Assembly: GCA_963932465.1 (NCBI GenBank)
Contig: OZ010788.1
Coordinates: 669,560,484-669,624,483 of the forward strand
From: Maratus speciosus
Lineage: Eukaryota; Arthropoda; Arachnida; Araneae; Salticidae
Direction of reading: 5' to 3'
DNA: 64,000 nt
Shown: positions 23,203 through 36,501 of the stretch, in pieces
How positions within the stretch are numbered: the stretch's first letter is position 1
How the letters are laid out: every line of letters begins with the position of its first letter
Notes under the pieces: generated by a model
The model's database searches: none
Told to the model about the DNA's origin: nothing
Seen by the model: the letters and a program-made list of their open reading frames with translations, nothing else
Position numbers and translations under genes: made by a program

Positions 23203-23444
23203 CCCATTAATTTCCCATTATAGAATACGTTCTAGAAATTACGTAGGTCAGAGAATCTGACTTTACACCAGAAATTTTCGATGGTTAATTTCGCCTTAAT
23301 TAAATACGCAATGTCTGTTATTATTTAAAGCAGATATAGCTATTTTAATTTTCTGGTGTAAATTAGGTATATACGAATAAAAAAAATATATTAAATTCAA
23401 AACGCTTTTTTTTTTGCTTATATGCAAAGCTTCGCACTAATGGG
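23203..23444. mobile_element. TTAA-type MITE
   Basis: The left end is cccattaatttcccatt next to TTAA (23199-23202); the right end, reversed, is tcccattagtgcgaagc, next to ATAA, read as decayed TTAA. Internal segments acaccagaaattttc and aattttctggtgtaa are inverted. It is 242 bp and non-coding. Confidence 0.5.
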
Positions 23445-24872
23445 ATAACCTACGCATATTCCAACCGTTTAATTTGAATAATATTTGTTCATATAGAGAT
23501 ACATCAAACATTATTTATCGAATGTTACACAAATTTATTCAATTGGCACAATTTTTTTTTCTGAAACAGTATTATTTGTACTTTAACAAGACGTGCAAGA
23601 GAAATTTACAAGAAGATGTACTTTTAAAATAGAGTGGTGCAAATAGAATATAAAAATAGAATCATGTGTAATAGTTTCGGCGGCTAGATGGCGAAACTAG
23701 ACCGCAAAGTAATAACACCGTACTGGTAACTTGATGCACTTATGCGCGTTTATAAAACCCTCATTAAGAAATTCTCAGTTTTTCCCAGAAAGTTTGAATA
23801 GCTATTTTTGGATATTATAATGATAGATAGCTCGTGAATAAAATAAATAAAAATTAGTACTAAAAATTTTCGGTGTTGAACTCGAAATTTCTGAATGAAA
23901 AAAACTACCAGATTTGGTAACATTGTTCGCGGCTTGTATACTGTTAATTTGAAACACGCAATCTAAAAATTTCAACTCCTTCAAATTGTTTGCGTACTTT
24001 TTGTATTAAATGTCATCTATTTAAATTTTAAAACTAAATCATCTTTTATAATGCAACGATAAATATTCTGAAAATTGAAATTCCTAAACGAAAACTGAAT
24101 CGTATACATCTAAAATTTATACCTACGTATATTTCATCCATTAAATTTTGAAAAGTAATTTCCTTTATGTCATTAAACAAAGTGTGTTTCTTAGAAGCTC
24201 TGCGAGGATTATTTTTAAATTACTGCTTTCGTTATTTTAAACAGTATATTACTTGTCTTTAATTACTTAAATATTAATAAAAATAATTCTTGTCATTGGT
24301 ATAAAAATCATCTTATTACTTTCTTAAAGGCCTGTGTTTAGTAAGGTAAACAAAATTAAATTTACGATCGTGTAATTTTATATACTTCGTCTCTCCCAAA
24401 ATAGTTGCTACATTTGATTACTTTTATACTGATTATTGATACTGATGATTTTATAATTTTGTGTGAACATTTTTCAGAGATTTCAGGGTGCTATGCTATC
24501 AATCAACAACATTTACTTACCAAGCATTACCTCCGTCTATCCTTAAATAAGTACCAAATTAGTTTAAAAAATCCAGGGTTCGCACGCGCTTAAGTCACGC
24601 CCCATTTTGTAAGGATTCTTCCACCAGTAATCGCATAAAACTACCTTCTAGCTAATGAATCGTTAATTCTTTAGGAAGAAAATTATCTTTATTGTATACC
24701 TGTGGTAGAGTTCTTGCAAAAGGGTGTCGATCTACTAAACTGCATCGGAAATTATTTATGACTCCTCCCACTTGAAATGTAGCAACTAATTTAGAACAAA
24801 ATTTTCGACTTAAATGTCGCAACTAATTTGGGACAGAGGGAGTAATACAAAATGAGAAAGACAAGAGAAATA
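23445..24872. other. AT-rich intergenic stretch, no gene seen
   Basis: No gene is recognised. It contains a second copy (24015-24110) of a segment also at 22855-22960 (aaaactaaatcatctttt, tgaaaattgaaatt), and an inverted aataatcctcgcaga near 24205. A CTCF-like sequence (cggctagatggcg) lies at 23681-23693. Confidence 0.4.
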
Positions 24873-25400
24873 CAGGGTAACCGTAAAATAATGTCCCAGT
24901 TTCAATGGTATATTATAACAGTTTAATATAGACTATATACAACAAATATTACATCCAATTGTAGGTATACTTACCTTGTTTTTCTTAAAAATGTTCAATA
25001 GGTGCAACATCGTCACACACGTCACACATCCAACCTAAAGTCCAATTCTTCCCACACTTCGGATAACAAGTCCGGAATAATGGGAGCAATAGCCTCTTGA
25101 ATTCTGTGTGTTTTTGCCACATGGAGGATCACAATTAAACTTTAAACGAAACGCCCGCTGAACCGAAATTACAGATTCACCCTTAGCAAATTGCAGAACA
25201 CAAAACGTTTTACGCTCAGGAGTCGCCATTTTGTGTATGTGGTTTGCAGCAAGTGAGTCAATGACAAAGCAATACTCGCGCATGCGCTTATCTAAAACTC
25301 TTTGAGATACTCTTTATTTGTGATCTTTAACTAACGATCTATGACGTTTACAGTTGATACTTTTAAAATTCATAACTGGACATTTTTTACTGAGTCCCTG
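24873..25400 (-). mobile_element. mariner-like deletion derivative, 528 bp
   Basis: The ends are cagggtaaccgtaaaataat and, reversed, cagggactcagtaaaaaatg, flanked by TA (24871-24872 and 25401-25402). It retains only the N-terminal part of a transposase on the minus strand. Confidence 0.8.
25035..25229 (-). pseudogene. mariner-like transposase N-terminal fragment
   Basis: The frame from 25229 begins MATPERKTFCVLQFAKGESV and continues VQRAFRLKFNCDPP, matching the first helix-turn-helix of IS630/mariner-like transposases ('ER.FCVL.FAK..SV..VQRAFR.KF..DPP'). After that it degenerates. The second DNA-binding and DDE domains are absent. The upstream in-frame methionine at 25283 gives a longer ORF, but the family start fits the internal ATG. 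Confidence 0.65.
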
Positions 25401-25640
25401 TATATATAGAAGACACAAAGAAATACATTTCACATTACTTTTATTGAAAATATCTTTTAAAGATCAAAACACAAAACTACTGTTGCCATTCTTGGAACAA
25501 TCAAGTTATAACCAGTTAAAATAGTTTCACACCAACACGTGACTCAAACATGTATAAAACAAAAAAAGCTTAAAACAATCATTTTTTAAAAATAAGTGAC
25601 GGTCTACTGATATAAATTAAAAATTTTGTTTAATGTAATA

Positions 25641-26445
25641 CAGGACTTACGTAAGTAGTGCATTCCGCAAACTTTTACGTAAGTTGAATTTCTAAATTCA
25701 TTAGGTAAAATTTCGTAAAAAACTGCAATATCTATTATAATATATATATAAATATTAACTAAAAGGACGATGATAATTTTTAACGACTTAGAATTTAGCA
25801 CAGTATCTTATTTATGTATATAATACATACATACATATATACATATTTTATTTACACAGTATAATTTTATGAATAAAGCATGATGCAGCATTATTTACTC
25901 TGATATAAACTATAAAAATATGAAAAAATATTAAAAAAAAACTGAATGAACACTTTTCAAACAAAAAACCTCTTGTTGAATGTGAGATTATAAATTTAGT
26001 ATTGATAAACTGATTTAAACAATTTTCAATCTCTATTAAACGAGCAGGTGAAACTAGAAAAAAATAAAAACACTCGTTCCTCTTTATCGAGATTTTAAAA
26101 TTAGTTTTCGTTCTGGTTTGAATTCAGCCAACATAATTATTACGGTTGAACCCCAAGATTTTTGTCTCATTTTAATTAGATTTGAGTTTGTTTTGTTAAA
26201 GATTTGATTGTATATACCAATAAAAATACAACTCTCACTAATACATAAAACTATATTCTGGTTGTGGTTTTTATCTGCATATTTCATTTATAAAATAATT
26301 ATCAAAGTATGCAAATGCATATTAAACACACTAGTGCGTTCATAAATGTAATTTTCGAGATTTGTTACATAACTGCGAATTTAACACGTAATTTAACACG
26401 AATTTAATGCGTAAGTCGCATAATACGTAAGTCGAGGGATACCTG
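25641..26445. mobile_element. pogo/Tigger-type element, non-coding
   Basis: The left end is caggacttacgtaagtagtg and the right end, reversed, caggtatccctcgacttacg; both are flanked by TA (25639-25640 and 26446-26447). Repeated 'gcgtaagtcg'-type motifs at the ends resemble those of the element at 57539-58333. No transposase frame is readable. Confidence 0.65.
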
Positions 26446-26689
26446 TACATATGTTTTTGTACCATCGGCATTGGATAGGGTGATCTTTGGCTTGGAAACT
26501 GAAGCATTTACTCTTCACCCCCAATATCCCGATCCTCATTCTATGTCTAGTTCTTTTACTGTTCCTTATTTATCAATTATCTGTATTCTGTATCGGTTCT
26601 ACGCCTTTCTTATGTAAATTATATTGCAAACTTTGTATTCATAAAAGTCTCATTTAATGTTAAAAAAGTACTTAGTTTTATGTAACCCA

Positions 26690-27789
26690 TTCATTAAAAC
26701 AAATTTTACATTAGATATACTATGTTTTATCTAAGATTCCAACCCATTATCCTATCGTTTGTTGGATGAAGTAAAACTGTTGAATAATTTATTCCCATGT
26801 TACATAGCAGATACTGATTTATTTAAATATAATCAAATAAGTTCTTAACTATTTCAGACACCACCTATTCTTTTGAAATTCATCCCATGGTATGTTGCAA
26901 GAGGCATGAATATATAAATAGCATTATATTCTACCGAAGCATAATTAATCTATTTCAGAAACTTTTATAACTTAAGAAAAACGGTACAAAGTTTTTACAC
27001 AATCATTAAACCATACTACAGCAAAAAAACCAACCAATAATAAAAACTCTTAACTTAACTCTTAAGTTAAAAAACTAAATAATGTTCATATAATCTTTAA
27101 AGGTTCCTAGGAATTTTCCTGCTGTAGATCACAGATAAGATGGCCATGTAACAGTACTATGTTAACTTGTACTCATGCCAGATTCTTGATGGTTTCCCCA
27201 GTTCAAGTTAACAATTTTCTGCTAATAATGACCAGATGAAGAAAACTTCAAATTATTTGCTCTCGAAACTGTAGTTACGTTTTGTATTCATTACATGGGG
27301 AAAAAAAGAAAAGTTTTAAATCTATATATACATATGTATAATGATCTAAATTCTGCTTTAATGTCAAAAACTATTTAAATTTTTAATTAACGTATTCATA
27401 AAAATATATTTTACCTTATTTATTACTTTTTACTTACCTAATAAGTAATAAGTATTACTTTTAAAAATATATTTACATAATAAGTAACAATATTACTTAT
27501 TATGTAAGCTTATTAAATACGTTTTACTTTAAGTATATTTAACTGAAATATTTTTTTTTAATTCGTATTTCAAGCTAAGATTTCAACTTATTTTTCAAAT
27601 TTATTGTTATTTATTATCATTTCCAACTTATTCCAAATTAAAATTTCCAAGTACAGCACGTTGAAGCACATTAGACATATTGAATAAGTTATTCCCAAAT
27701 ATTGGAAATTAAACAAATAAAAGAAAATGGAAATTAAAATTGATTCAGATTAAAACTTTATACATTCTCTTTTTTTCTTTCTTTTTTTT
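26690..27789 (+). repeat. Start of the long tandem array, truncated unit, then AT-rich DNA
   Basis: 26780-26940 matches the array unit (ttgaataatttattccc, ttctta.ctatttcag, ttgaaattcatccaatgg-like, gttgcaagaggcatgaata). The following about 800 bp is AT-rich and unassigned, with a perfect hairpin at 27473-27507. No gene is seen. Confidence 0.5.
27473..27507. repeat. Perfect 15-bp inverted repeat
   Basis: ttacataataagtaa and its complement ttacttattatgtaa are separated by five bases. It may be a hairpin of no function, since the surroundings are rich in the same AT words. Confidence 0.8.
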
Positions 27790-29476
27790 AGAAGCTAGAG
27801 GCACGTTTTATTAATTTAAATTGTAACCAATTTTATTACACAGTTTTTTATTCAAATTTGACTCATACTTTAATATGATTGCAACACATGTAGTTCTAAA
27901 GTAATTATAGTAATAAAACATTTCCATCTCGTGAGCCAGACAAAAATTACAACTCGTTATTCTAGCTCTCGTTGAATCATATCCCGGAATAAACATTACT
28001 GTAGAAAAAAAAAAACTACGAATTAAAATAAAATGAGAGACTTCGCTGGAATTGACGACAGACGACGTAGATACGTTTCATTGTTTTACTTGTATGTAAC
28101 ACAATATTTTCAATAAACAAACACAGCTAAATATAAAGCGCATAATATTTACATATGTACATTTTAAAATAATTTCGTTTCGAAACATTCATTCTGAATA
28201 TCTTATATATCAAAATAAAAGCATTTTCTTCCGCATTCCACTGTTACGACTCAAAATCCGTCGAACAACATTCTATATCAACAAACCTGCCGTTGCCATT
28301 CGCAACAAAGTAAAAGTGGCTTCTGTGGATTTCTTCTTCTCGCAACAATTACAGTCATTGTTCCCAGTATTTAAACATCATCCTCTACGTTCTTAAATAT
28401 TTCAAACACTCTCGTTTTTTTTTAAATTCTTCCAGTAGTAGGCTGAAAAAGGACATGAATAACATTTAATACCACTGGGGAGTACAACGAATCCTTTGGC
28501 AGAGATATGTAATTTGGAGAGATATCATTACATTAGTTAGGATAAAGGAAGTCTCTCTTTTAATTGTGATAAGTATTGACCTTTTACGCCTGTTCATGCC
28601 TGTAGACGTAGACATAGACATCCCTGATAGTAATTGGCTCTCAAAATACGTGATTATTCCAAAGTTAGTTCTAAAGTTAGTTCATCAAAGTTCGTTCCAA
28701 AATAATAATAATAATAATAATAAAACATTTCTATCTCTTCTTCCAGACGAAAATTACAACTCATTATTCTAGCTCTCGTTGAATTAAATGAAAAATGTTG
28801 AATAATTTATTCCTTGAATAACATTACAGTCATTGTTCCCAGTATTTAAATATCATCCACTAAGTTCTTAAATATTTCATGTTTACTGTTGTTAATTATT
28901 CTTAAATATTGTCATGTTTACGCCTGTTCACGCCTCTAGAGCCCATTCCCGATGAGGTAATAGGCTCTGAAAATACATGAGTATTTCAAAATTAGTTCTA
29001 ATGTTAGTTCATCAAAGTTCGTTCTAAAATAATAATAATAAAAATAAAATATTTCCATCTCGTCTGCCAGACGAAAATTACAACTCATTATTCTAGCTCT
29101 CGTTGAATAAAATTAAAAATTTTAAATTTTGAATAATTTTTTCCCGGAATAAACATTACAGTCGTTATTCCCAGTATTTAAATATCATCCACTAAGTTCT
29201 TAAATATTTCAAGATCACATCTATTGTTTTGAAATTCATCCAATGACAGACTGCAACAGGACATGAATAACATTTAATACCATTGGGGAGTATGGTGAAT
29301 CCACTGGTAGATATATGTAATTTAAGAAGATAGTACTACATTATTTAGGATAGAGGAAGTCTCTTTTTGCTTTAATTGTATTAAGTATTATCCTTTTTAC
29401 GCCTGTTCATGCCTATAGAGCACATCGCTGAAAGTAATCGGCTCTCAAAATACGTGATTTTTCCAAAGTTAGTTCT

Positions 29477-29477
<1 letters not shown>

Positions 29478-29507
<30 letters not shown>

Positions 29508-29525
29508 TGATAATAATAATAATAA
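29478..29525. repeat. (TAA)n microsatellite
   Basis: An imperfect TAA/TGA run at the same place in the unit as other TAA runs of the array. It generates an artefactual poly-tyrosine frame. Confidence 0.9.
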
Positions 29526-30278
29526 AACATTTCCATCTCGTCTGCCTGACGAAAATTACAGCTCATTATTCTAGCTCTCGTTGAATCAAATTAAAAATGT
29601 TGAATAATTTATTCCTTGAATAAACATTGCAGTCACTGTTTCCAGTATTTAAATACCATCCACCAAGTTCTTAAATATTTCATGTTTACTGTTGTTAATT
29701 ATTCTTAAATATTGTCATGTTTACGCCTGTTCACGCCTCTAGAGCCCATTCCTGATGAGGTAATAGGCTCTGAAAATACATGAATATTCCAAAATTAGTT
29801 CTAATGTTAGTTCATCAAAGTTTGTTCTAAAATAATAATAATAATAATAAAATATTTCCATCTCGTCTGCCAGACGAAAATTACATCTCATTATTCTAGC
29901 TCTCGTTGAATCAAATTAAAAAATTTAAATTTTGAATAATTCATTCCCGGAATAAACATTACAGTCTTTATTCCCAGTATTTAAATATCATCCACTAAGT
30001 TCTTAAATATTTCAAGCACACATCTACTGTTTTGAAATTCATCCAATGACAGACTGCAACAGGACATGAATCACATTTAATACCGTTGGGGAGTATGGTG
30101 AATCCACTGGTAGATATATGTAATTTAAGAAGATAGTATTACATTATTTAGGATAGAGGAAGTCTCTTTTTGCTTTAATTGTATTAAGTATTATCCTTTT
30201 TACGCCTGTTCATGCCTGTAGAACTCATCGCTGAAAGTAATCGGCTCTCAAAATACGTGATTTTTCCAAAGTTGGTTC

Positions 30279-30279
<1 letters not shown>

Positions 30280-30355
<76 letters not shown>
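30280..30355. repeat. (TAA)n microsatellite, about 25 repeats
   Basis: Uninterrupted TAA repeats, the longest in the window, at the standard array position before 'aaaacatttccatctcg'. Confidence 0.95.
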
Positions 30356-30357
<2 letters not shown>

Positions 30358-31147
30358 CATTTCCATCTCGTCTGCCTGACGAAAATTACAGCTCATTATT
30401 CTAGCTCTCGTTGAATCAAATTAAAAATGTTGAATAATTTATTCCATGAATAAACATTACAGTCATTGTTCCCAGTATTTAAATATCATCCACCAAGTTC
30501 TTAAATATTTGAAGAACACATCTATTGTTTTGAAATTCATCCAATGGCAGACTGCAACGGGACATGAATAACATTTAATACCACTGGGGAGTATGGTGAA
30601 TCCACTGGTAGATATATGTAATTAAAGGAGATAGCATTACATTATTTAGGATAGAGGAAGTCTCTTTTTGCTTTAATTGTGATAAGTATTATCCTTTTTA
30701 CGCCTCTTCACGCCTTTTATAGGACGAAAATTACAACTCATTATTCTAGCTCTACTTGAATAAAATTAAAAATATAGAATAATTTATTCCCGGAATAAAC
30801 ATTACAGTCATTGTTCCCAGTATTTAAATATCATCCACAAAGTTCTTAAATATTTCAAGCACACATCTGTTGTTTTGAAATTCATCCAATGGCAGACTGC
30901 AAAAGGACATGAATAGCATTCAATACCACTGGGGAGTATAGTGAATCCATTGGAACAGACATGTAATTTAAGGAGATAGCATTACATTATTTAGGAGAGA
31001 GGAAGTCACTTTTTCTTTCATTGTGATAAGTATTGTCCTTTTTAACGCCAGTTCATGCCTATAGAGCTCATCCTTGATAGCAATCGGCTCTCAAAATACA
31101 TGATTATTCCAAAGTAAGTTGTAAAGTTAGTTCATCAAAGTTAGTTC

Positions 31148-31148
<1 letters not shown>

Positions 31149-31206
<58 letters not shown>
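31149..31206. repeat. (TAA)n microsatellite
   Basis: About 19 TAA repeats at the standard array position. Confidence 0.95.
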
Positions 31207-31208
<2 letters not shown>

Positions 31209-31398
31209 CATTTCCACCTCGTCTTCCAAGCGAAAATAATTAGAACTCATTATTCTAGCTCTCGTTGAATCAAATTAATTTAAACATTTATTCCTTGAAT
31301 AAACATTACACTCATTGTTACCAGTATTTAAATATCATCCACTAAGTTCTTAAATATTTCAAGCACACACCTATTGTTTTGAAATCCATCCAATGGTA

Positions 31399-31621
31399 CA
31401 CTGTAAAATACGGAATTTGTACTGGCAGTCGAGACACCAGTACTATTTCCGTATTTTAACAGAAACTTTCCCCTGTAAATTTCAGAAAAACGGAAAAGTT
31501 TCAGGAATTTACGTGGGAAAATTTCCGTTAAAATACGGAAAATAGTAGTGGCGTATCGATTGCCAGTACGATTTCCGTATTTTAGACCGGGTTTTTTCTT
31601 CTTTTTTTTTTTTTTACAGTG
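31399..31621. mobile_element. TA-flanked MITE, 223 bp
   Basis: The ends are cactgtaaaa in both directions, with TA on each side (31397-31398 and 31622-31623). Inner inverted segments contain aaaatacggaa and tgccagtacgatttccg or its inverse. It interrupts the array segment 'catccaatggta...tgcaagag', so the empty site is visible in the other units. Tc1/mariner-type by TSD. Confidence 0.85.
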
Positions 31622-34040
31622 TAGGATGCAAGAGGATATGAGTAACATTTAATTCCACTGAAGCGTATAACGAATCCATTGGTGTCCGAAATCCTTTGTG
31701 TAGTTTGGGGTGACAGTGTTAAATTAATAAGGATAACGAGTTTGAGCGGGATTTTTTCTTTTAATTGTTATGCGGTAAATATTGATATGCTGATGCATGT
31801 GCACACCTCTGAAACATACCCCTGATAAATTACGGGTCTGAAAGTACATTGATCGCACATAACTGTAAATGATTATAAATTGGAATTGTTCAATCGGACA
31901 AGGTTAAAGGATGAAAACATTTGAATGGTATAAAAAAAGTCCTTTTATTGAATAAAATTTAAATTGCAACCACTTTTATTACCATGTTTTTTGTAAAATT
32001 TTATTCATGCTTTAATGTGGTTCAGTTCTAAAGTAATAATATTAATAAAACATTTTCATCTGGTCTTCCAGCCGAAAATTCCAACTCATTATTCTAGCTC
32101 TCGTTGAATCAAATTAAAGATGCTAAATAATTTATTCTCGAAATAAACATTACAGCCATTGTTCCTGTATTTAAATATCATCAACTAAGTATTTAAATAT
32201 TTCGAACACAATCTATTGTCTTGAAATTTATCCAGTGGTATGTTGCAATACATGACTAACATTTAATTCCACGAAGACGTGTAATGAATCCATCGGTAGA
32301 GGCATTCGTATCTTAGGGCGACAGCATTGCATTAGTTAGGATAAAGTGTTTGAGCAGATTTTTTATTTTTTTATTTTAATTATCATAAGATAAGTATTGT
32401 CATGTTCATGCTACCGAACTACCAAATAAGTGTGTTGCAAAGGCGCAGTACTTTGAATCAATTCTTTTTTTAGAAGGTAATGGAAAGTGTTTTTTGTTTG
32501 TTTTGGTGTATAAAGAATTTTCTTATATTTTTCTGTTTAATAAATAAGCTGAAATTTGTTCTATCGATTCGATTTTTTATATTTGGTATTGGAAATCAAA
32601 CAAATAAAAGAAATCGGAAATTAAAATTGATTTAGATTAGCATTTTATATCATCTTTTTTTTTTCTTTTTCTTTTTTAGAAGCTAAAGACACGTTTTATT
32701 AATTTGCATTGGTACCACTTTTGTTACCATGTTTTTTATTTAAATTTTACTTACGATTTAACGTGACACTACAACATTTAGTTCTAAAGTAATAATAATA
32801 ATAAAACATTTTCATCTCCTCTTCCAGACGAAAATTACAACTCATTATTCTAGCTCTCGTTTAATCAAATTAAAAAATGCTGAATAATTTATTCCCAAAA
32901 TAAACATTATAACCATTGTTCCCGTTTAAAAGTACCATCAACTAAGTTTTTAAATACTTCTATAATCTATTGTTTTGAAATTTATCCAGTTGTATGTTTT
33001 AAGACATGAATAACATTAATTCACACACTGGCGCAATTGTGTTGCAGATTCGGTGTACTTTGCATAAAATACTTTTGGGAAGGTAATGGAAAATGTTTTT
33101 TACTTGCTTTAGTATATAAATGATTTTCTTACATTTTTCCGTTTAATAAAAAAAGTTACATTTGTGATATCGATTTAATTTTTTAATTTGGCATTGGAAA
33201 ATAAGCAAATAAAAGAAATCTTAAATTATAATTGATTCAGATTAAAATTTTATATCATCTCTTTTTTTTCTATTTTTCTTTCTTTTTTTCTTTATCTTTT
33301 TTAAGAAGCTTAAGGCACGTTTTATTAATTTAAATTGCAACCACTTTTATTACCGGGGGTTTTGTTTGAAGTTTACTCTACTTTGATGCGAATTTTACCA
33401 CATTTAGTTCTAATGTAATAATAATAATAAAATATTTTCATCTCGTCTTTCAGGTGAAAATTGAAACTCATTATTCTAGCTCTCGCTGAATCAAATTAAA
33501 ATTGCTCAATAATTTACTCCCGAAAAAAAAATATTACAGACATTGTTCCCGTATTTAAATATCATCAACTAAGTTGTTAAATATTTCAAATGCAACCTAT
33601 TGTCTTGAAATTTATACAGCGTATGTTGCAAGACATGAATAACATTTAATTTTACTAAGGCGTATAATGAATCTATCGGTAGAGGCATTCGTAGCTTAGG
33701 GCGACAGCATTGCATTAGTTAGGATAATGTGTTAGAGCAGAGTATTTATTTTTTTATTTTAATTATCATCAGATAAGTATTGTCATGTTCACGCTACCGA
33801 ACTATCAAATTAAGTGTGTTGTAAAGGCGCAGAAGTTTGTGTCAGTTCTTTTTTTAGAAGATAATGGAGAGTTTTTTTTATTTCTTTTAGTCTATAAAGA
33901 ATTTTCTCAAATTTTTCTGCTTAATAAATAAGCTTAAATTTGTTCTATAGATTCGATTTTTTATATTTGGTATTGGAAATCAAACAAATAAAAGAAATCG
34001 GAAATAAAAAGTGATTTACATTAGCATTTTATATCATCTG

Positions 34041-34084
34041 TTTTTTGTTTGTTTGTTTGTTTGTTTGTTTGTTTGTTTGTTTTA
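34041..34084. repeat. (TTTG)n microsatellite
   Basis: About nine TTTG repeats lie within the T-rich part of an array unit. Confidence 0.9.
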
Positions 34085-34681
34085 GAAGCTAGAGGCACGT
34101 TTGATTAATTTGCATTGCAACCACCTTTGTTACCATGTTTTTTATTTAAATTTTACTTACGTTTTATCGTGACACTACAACATTTAGATCTAAGGCAATA
34201 ATAATAATAAAATATTTTCTTCTCGTCTTCCAGACGAAAAATACAACTCATTATTCTAGCTCTCGTTGAATCAAATTAAAAAATATTGAATAATTTATTC
34301 CCGAAATAATTTTACGTTTAATAAAAAACATTAATTTGTGCTAACGATTTGATTTTTAAATATGGCATTTGAAAACAATCATAAATATAAGAAATCTTAA
34401 ATTATAATTGATTCAGATTAAAATTTTACATCATCGCTTTTTTTCCATCTATTTCTTTCTTTCTTTTTTCTTTATCTTTTTTTTCAGAAGCTAAAGGCAC
34501 GTTTTGTTAATTTAAACTGCAACCACTTTTATTACCGAGGTTTTTGTTTAAATTTTATTCTGCTATAATGCGATATTTACCACATTCAGTTCTAATGTAG
34601 TAATAATAATAAAATATTTTCACCTCGTCTTTCAGGTGAAAATTAAAACTCGTTATTCTAGCTCTCGTTGAATCAAATTAA

Positions 34682-34881
34682 CCTTCCGTCTACCAGACGG
34701 GTCCATTGGACCCGACATGTACATTCAAAATATTAATTCAAACCAGAAATTTCTTCAAAACAAACTAAATGTATAAATCAGACAATAATAAGTTAAATAA
34801 ACAAATTAAATAGTTTTAAGTAAAAATTCTGGTGTAGAATGTTTTTATAAAACTTGAGTAAAATTTCCGGTAGTTCTAGGG
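34682..34881. mobile_element. piggyBac-type MITE, 200 bp
   Basis: Exact TTAA flanks (34678-34681 and 34882-34885). The ends are ccttccgtctacc and, reversed, ccctagaactacc. It is inserted between 'gaatcaaattaa' and 'aaacgttgaataattt' of an array unit, so the empty site is known from the other units. It is non-coding. Confidence 0.85.
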
Positions 34882-36378
34882 TTAAAAACGTTGAATAATT
34901 TATTTCCGAAATAAACATTACAGCCATTGTTCCTAGTATTTAAACGTCATCAACTAACTTCTTAAATATTTCAAACAAAATCTATTGTCTTGAAATTTAT
35001 CCAATGTTATGTTGCAAGACATGAATAACATTCAACTCCACGAAGGCGTATAATGAATCCATCGGTAGAGGCATTCATAGCTTGGGGCGACAGCATTGCA
35101 TTAGTTAGGATAAAGTGTTTAAGCGGAGGTTTTTTTTTTTCTTTACTTTTAATTATCATCAGATAAGTATTGCCATGTTCACACTACCGAACTACCAATT
35201 AAGTGTGTTGCAGATGCGCAGGACTTTGTGTCAATTCTGTTTTTAGAAGATAATATAAAGTGTTTTTTTTATTTGTTTTCGTCTACAAAGGATTTTCTTA
35301 TATTTCTTATGTTTACATATAAATTTAATTTTTTTTTCTTAATGATTCGATTTTTACATTTGGTATTGGAAATCAAAAAATAAAAGAAATCGGAAATTAA
35401 AATTTATTCAGATTAGCATTTTATATCATCTGTTTTTTTTTCTCGTTTTTCTTTGTTTCTTATTCCTTTTTGGAAGCTAGAGGCACGTTTGATTAATTTG
35501 CATTGCAACCACTTTTGTTACCGTGATTTTTATTTAAAATTTACGAACGCTTTAACGTGACACTACAACATTTAGTTCTAAGGCAATAATAATAAACATT
35601 TCACCTTGTCTTCCAGACGAAAATTACAACTCATTATTCTAGCTCTCGTTGAATAAAATTAAAAAATGCTGAATAATTTATTCCCATTATAATTATTGCT
35701 CTTGTTTAAAAATATCATCAACTAAGTTTTTAAATATTTCAAACACAGCCTATTGTTTTGAAATTTATTCAGTTGTATGTTGCAAGACGTGAATAACATT
35801 TAATTCTACGATGGCGCAATTAAGTGTGCTGCAGATTCGGAGTACTTCGTATGATTTATTTTTTTTAGAAGATAATGGAAAATGTTTTTTTCTTTCTTTG
35901 ATATATAAAGGATTTTCTCGTTTTTTTTTTTGTTTAATAAAAAATATTACATTTGTGCTATCGATTTTATTTTTAAATTTGGCATTGGAAAGTAAACAAA
36001 TAAAAGAAATTTTAAATTATAATTGATTCAGATTAAAATTTTATATCATCTCTTTTTTTCCCCTCTCTTTCTTTCTTTCTTTAAGAAGCTAAAGGCACAT
36101 TTCATTAATTTAAATTGCAACCACTTTTATTACCGAGGTTTTTGTTTGAATTTTACTCTGCTTTACCCCTTTCGGGACGAGCATCTTTTACAGAATTTTT
36201 AATCTTTTATCACCGTTTTTTAAAAACAGAAATTTTTGCCTAATTTAATCGGGAAAATGCTCGGATTCAGGGGGGTACCATTCGTGCGATGCGCCAACTG
36301 TAAAGATTCCTTAACTGCTCGCGCATTACGTCATGTGGCGGACAGACGAGGCTAACGAGAAAGACAGGCTACCGCGGT

Positions 36379-36501
36379 CGGTTGGATTGATCTTTTTTTA
36401 CAGACCGCTGGAGTCACGTGATGCTCGAATGCACCAATGAAGTTGTGCGAAAAGAGCATCACGTGACTCCACCGGTCTGTAAAAAAAGAAGAATCGGACC
36501 C
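36379..36501. mobile_element. Hairpin MITE, 123 bp, 8-bp TSD
   Basis: It is flanked by accgcggt (36371-36378 and 36502-36509). Nearly the whole element is an inverted repeat around 36440: tttttacagaccg.tggagt, then cacgtgatgctc. The empty site survives at 41217-41245 in inverted orientation (gttctctaaccgcggtagcc). hAT-like by TSD length. Confidence 0.9.

Larger units (their letters stand above)
28560..31260 (+). repeat. Higher-order repeat within the array, about 800-bp period
   Basis: Landmark spacings alternate 325/475, 326/504 and 344/512 bp, so a two-unit block was amplified three times. Copies at 28.57-29.37 and 29.37-30.18 kb are close to identical, more alike than their constituent subunits. 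Confidence 0.7.
27790..36161 (+). repeat. Long diverged tandem array (ctagctctcgttgaat family)
   Basis: A landmark, ttattctagctctcgttgaatc, recurs near 27963, 28771, 29096, 29571, 29897, 30401, 30745 (variant), 31257, 32096, 32853, 33478, 34259, 34664 and 35640. Full units run: ggcacgtttta.taattt; caaccactttt.ttacc; (taa)n; aaaattacaactcattattc; the landmark; ttgaataatttattcc; acattacag..attgttccc; atttaaatatcatc; then a block containing ggcgacagcattgcattagt. The array resumes after the 8.6-kb insertion and again at 49.86 and 55.74 kb. It is non-coding and satellite-like. Confidence 0.85.

Noticed and set aside
28240..28345. Minus-strand frame of about 33 codons ending HFYFVANGNGRFVDIECCS...
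   Set aside because: Base composition is slightly unlike the array, but there is no start, convincing acceptor or known motif; too short to support.
30184..30396. ORF with long poly-tyrosine
   Set aside because: It is a translation of the (TAA)n microsatellite in the tandem array; the similar frame at 29381-29566 has the same origin.
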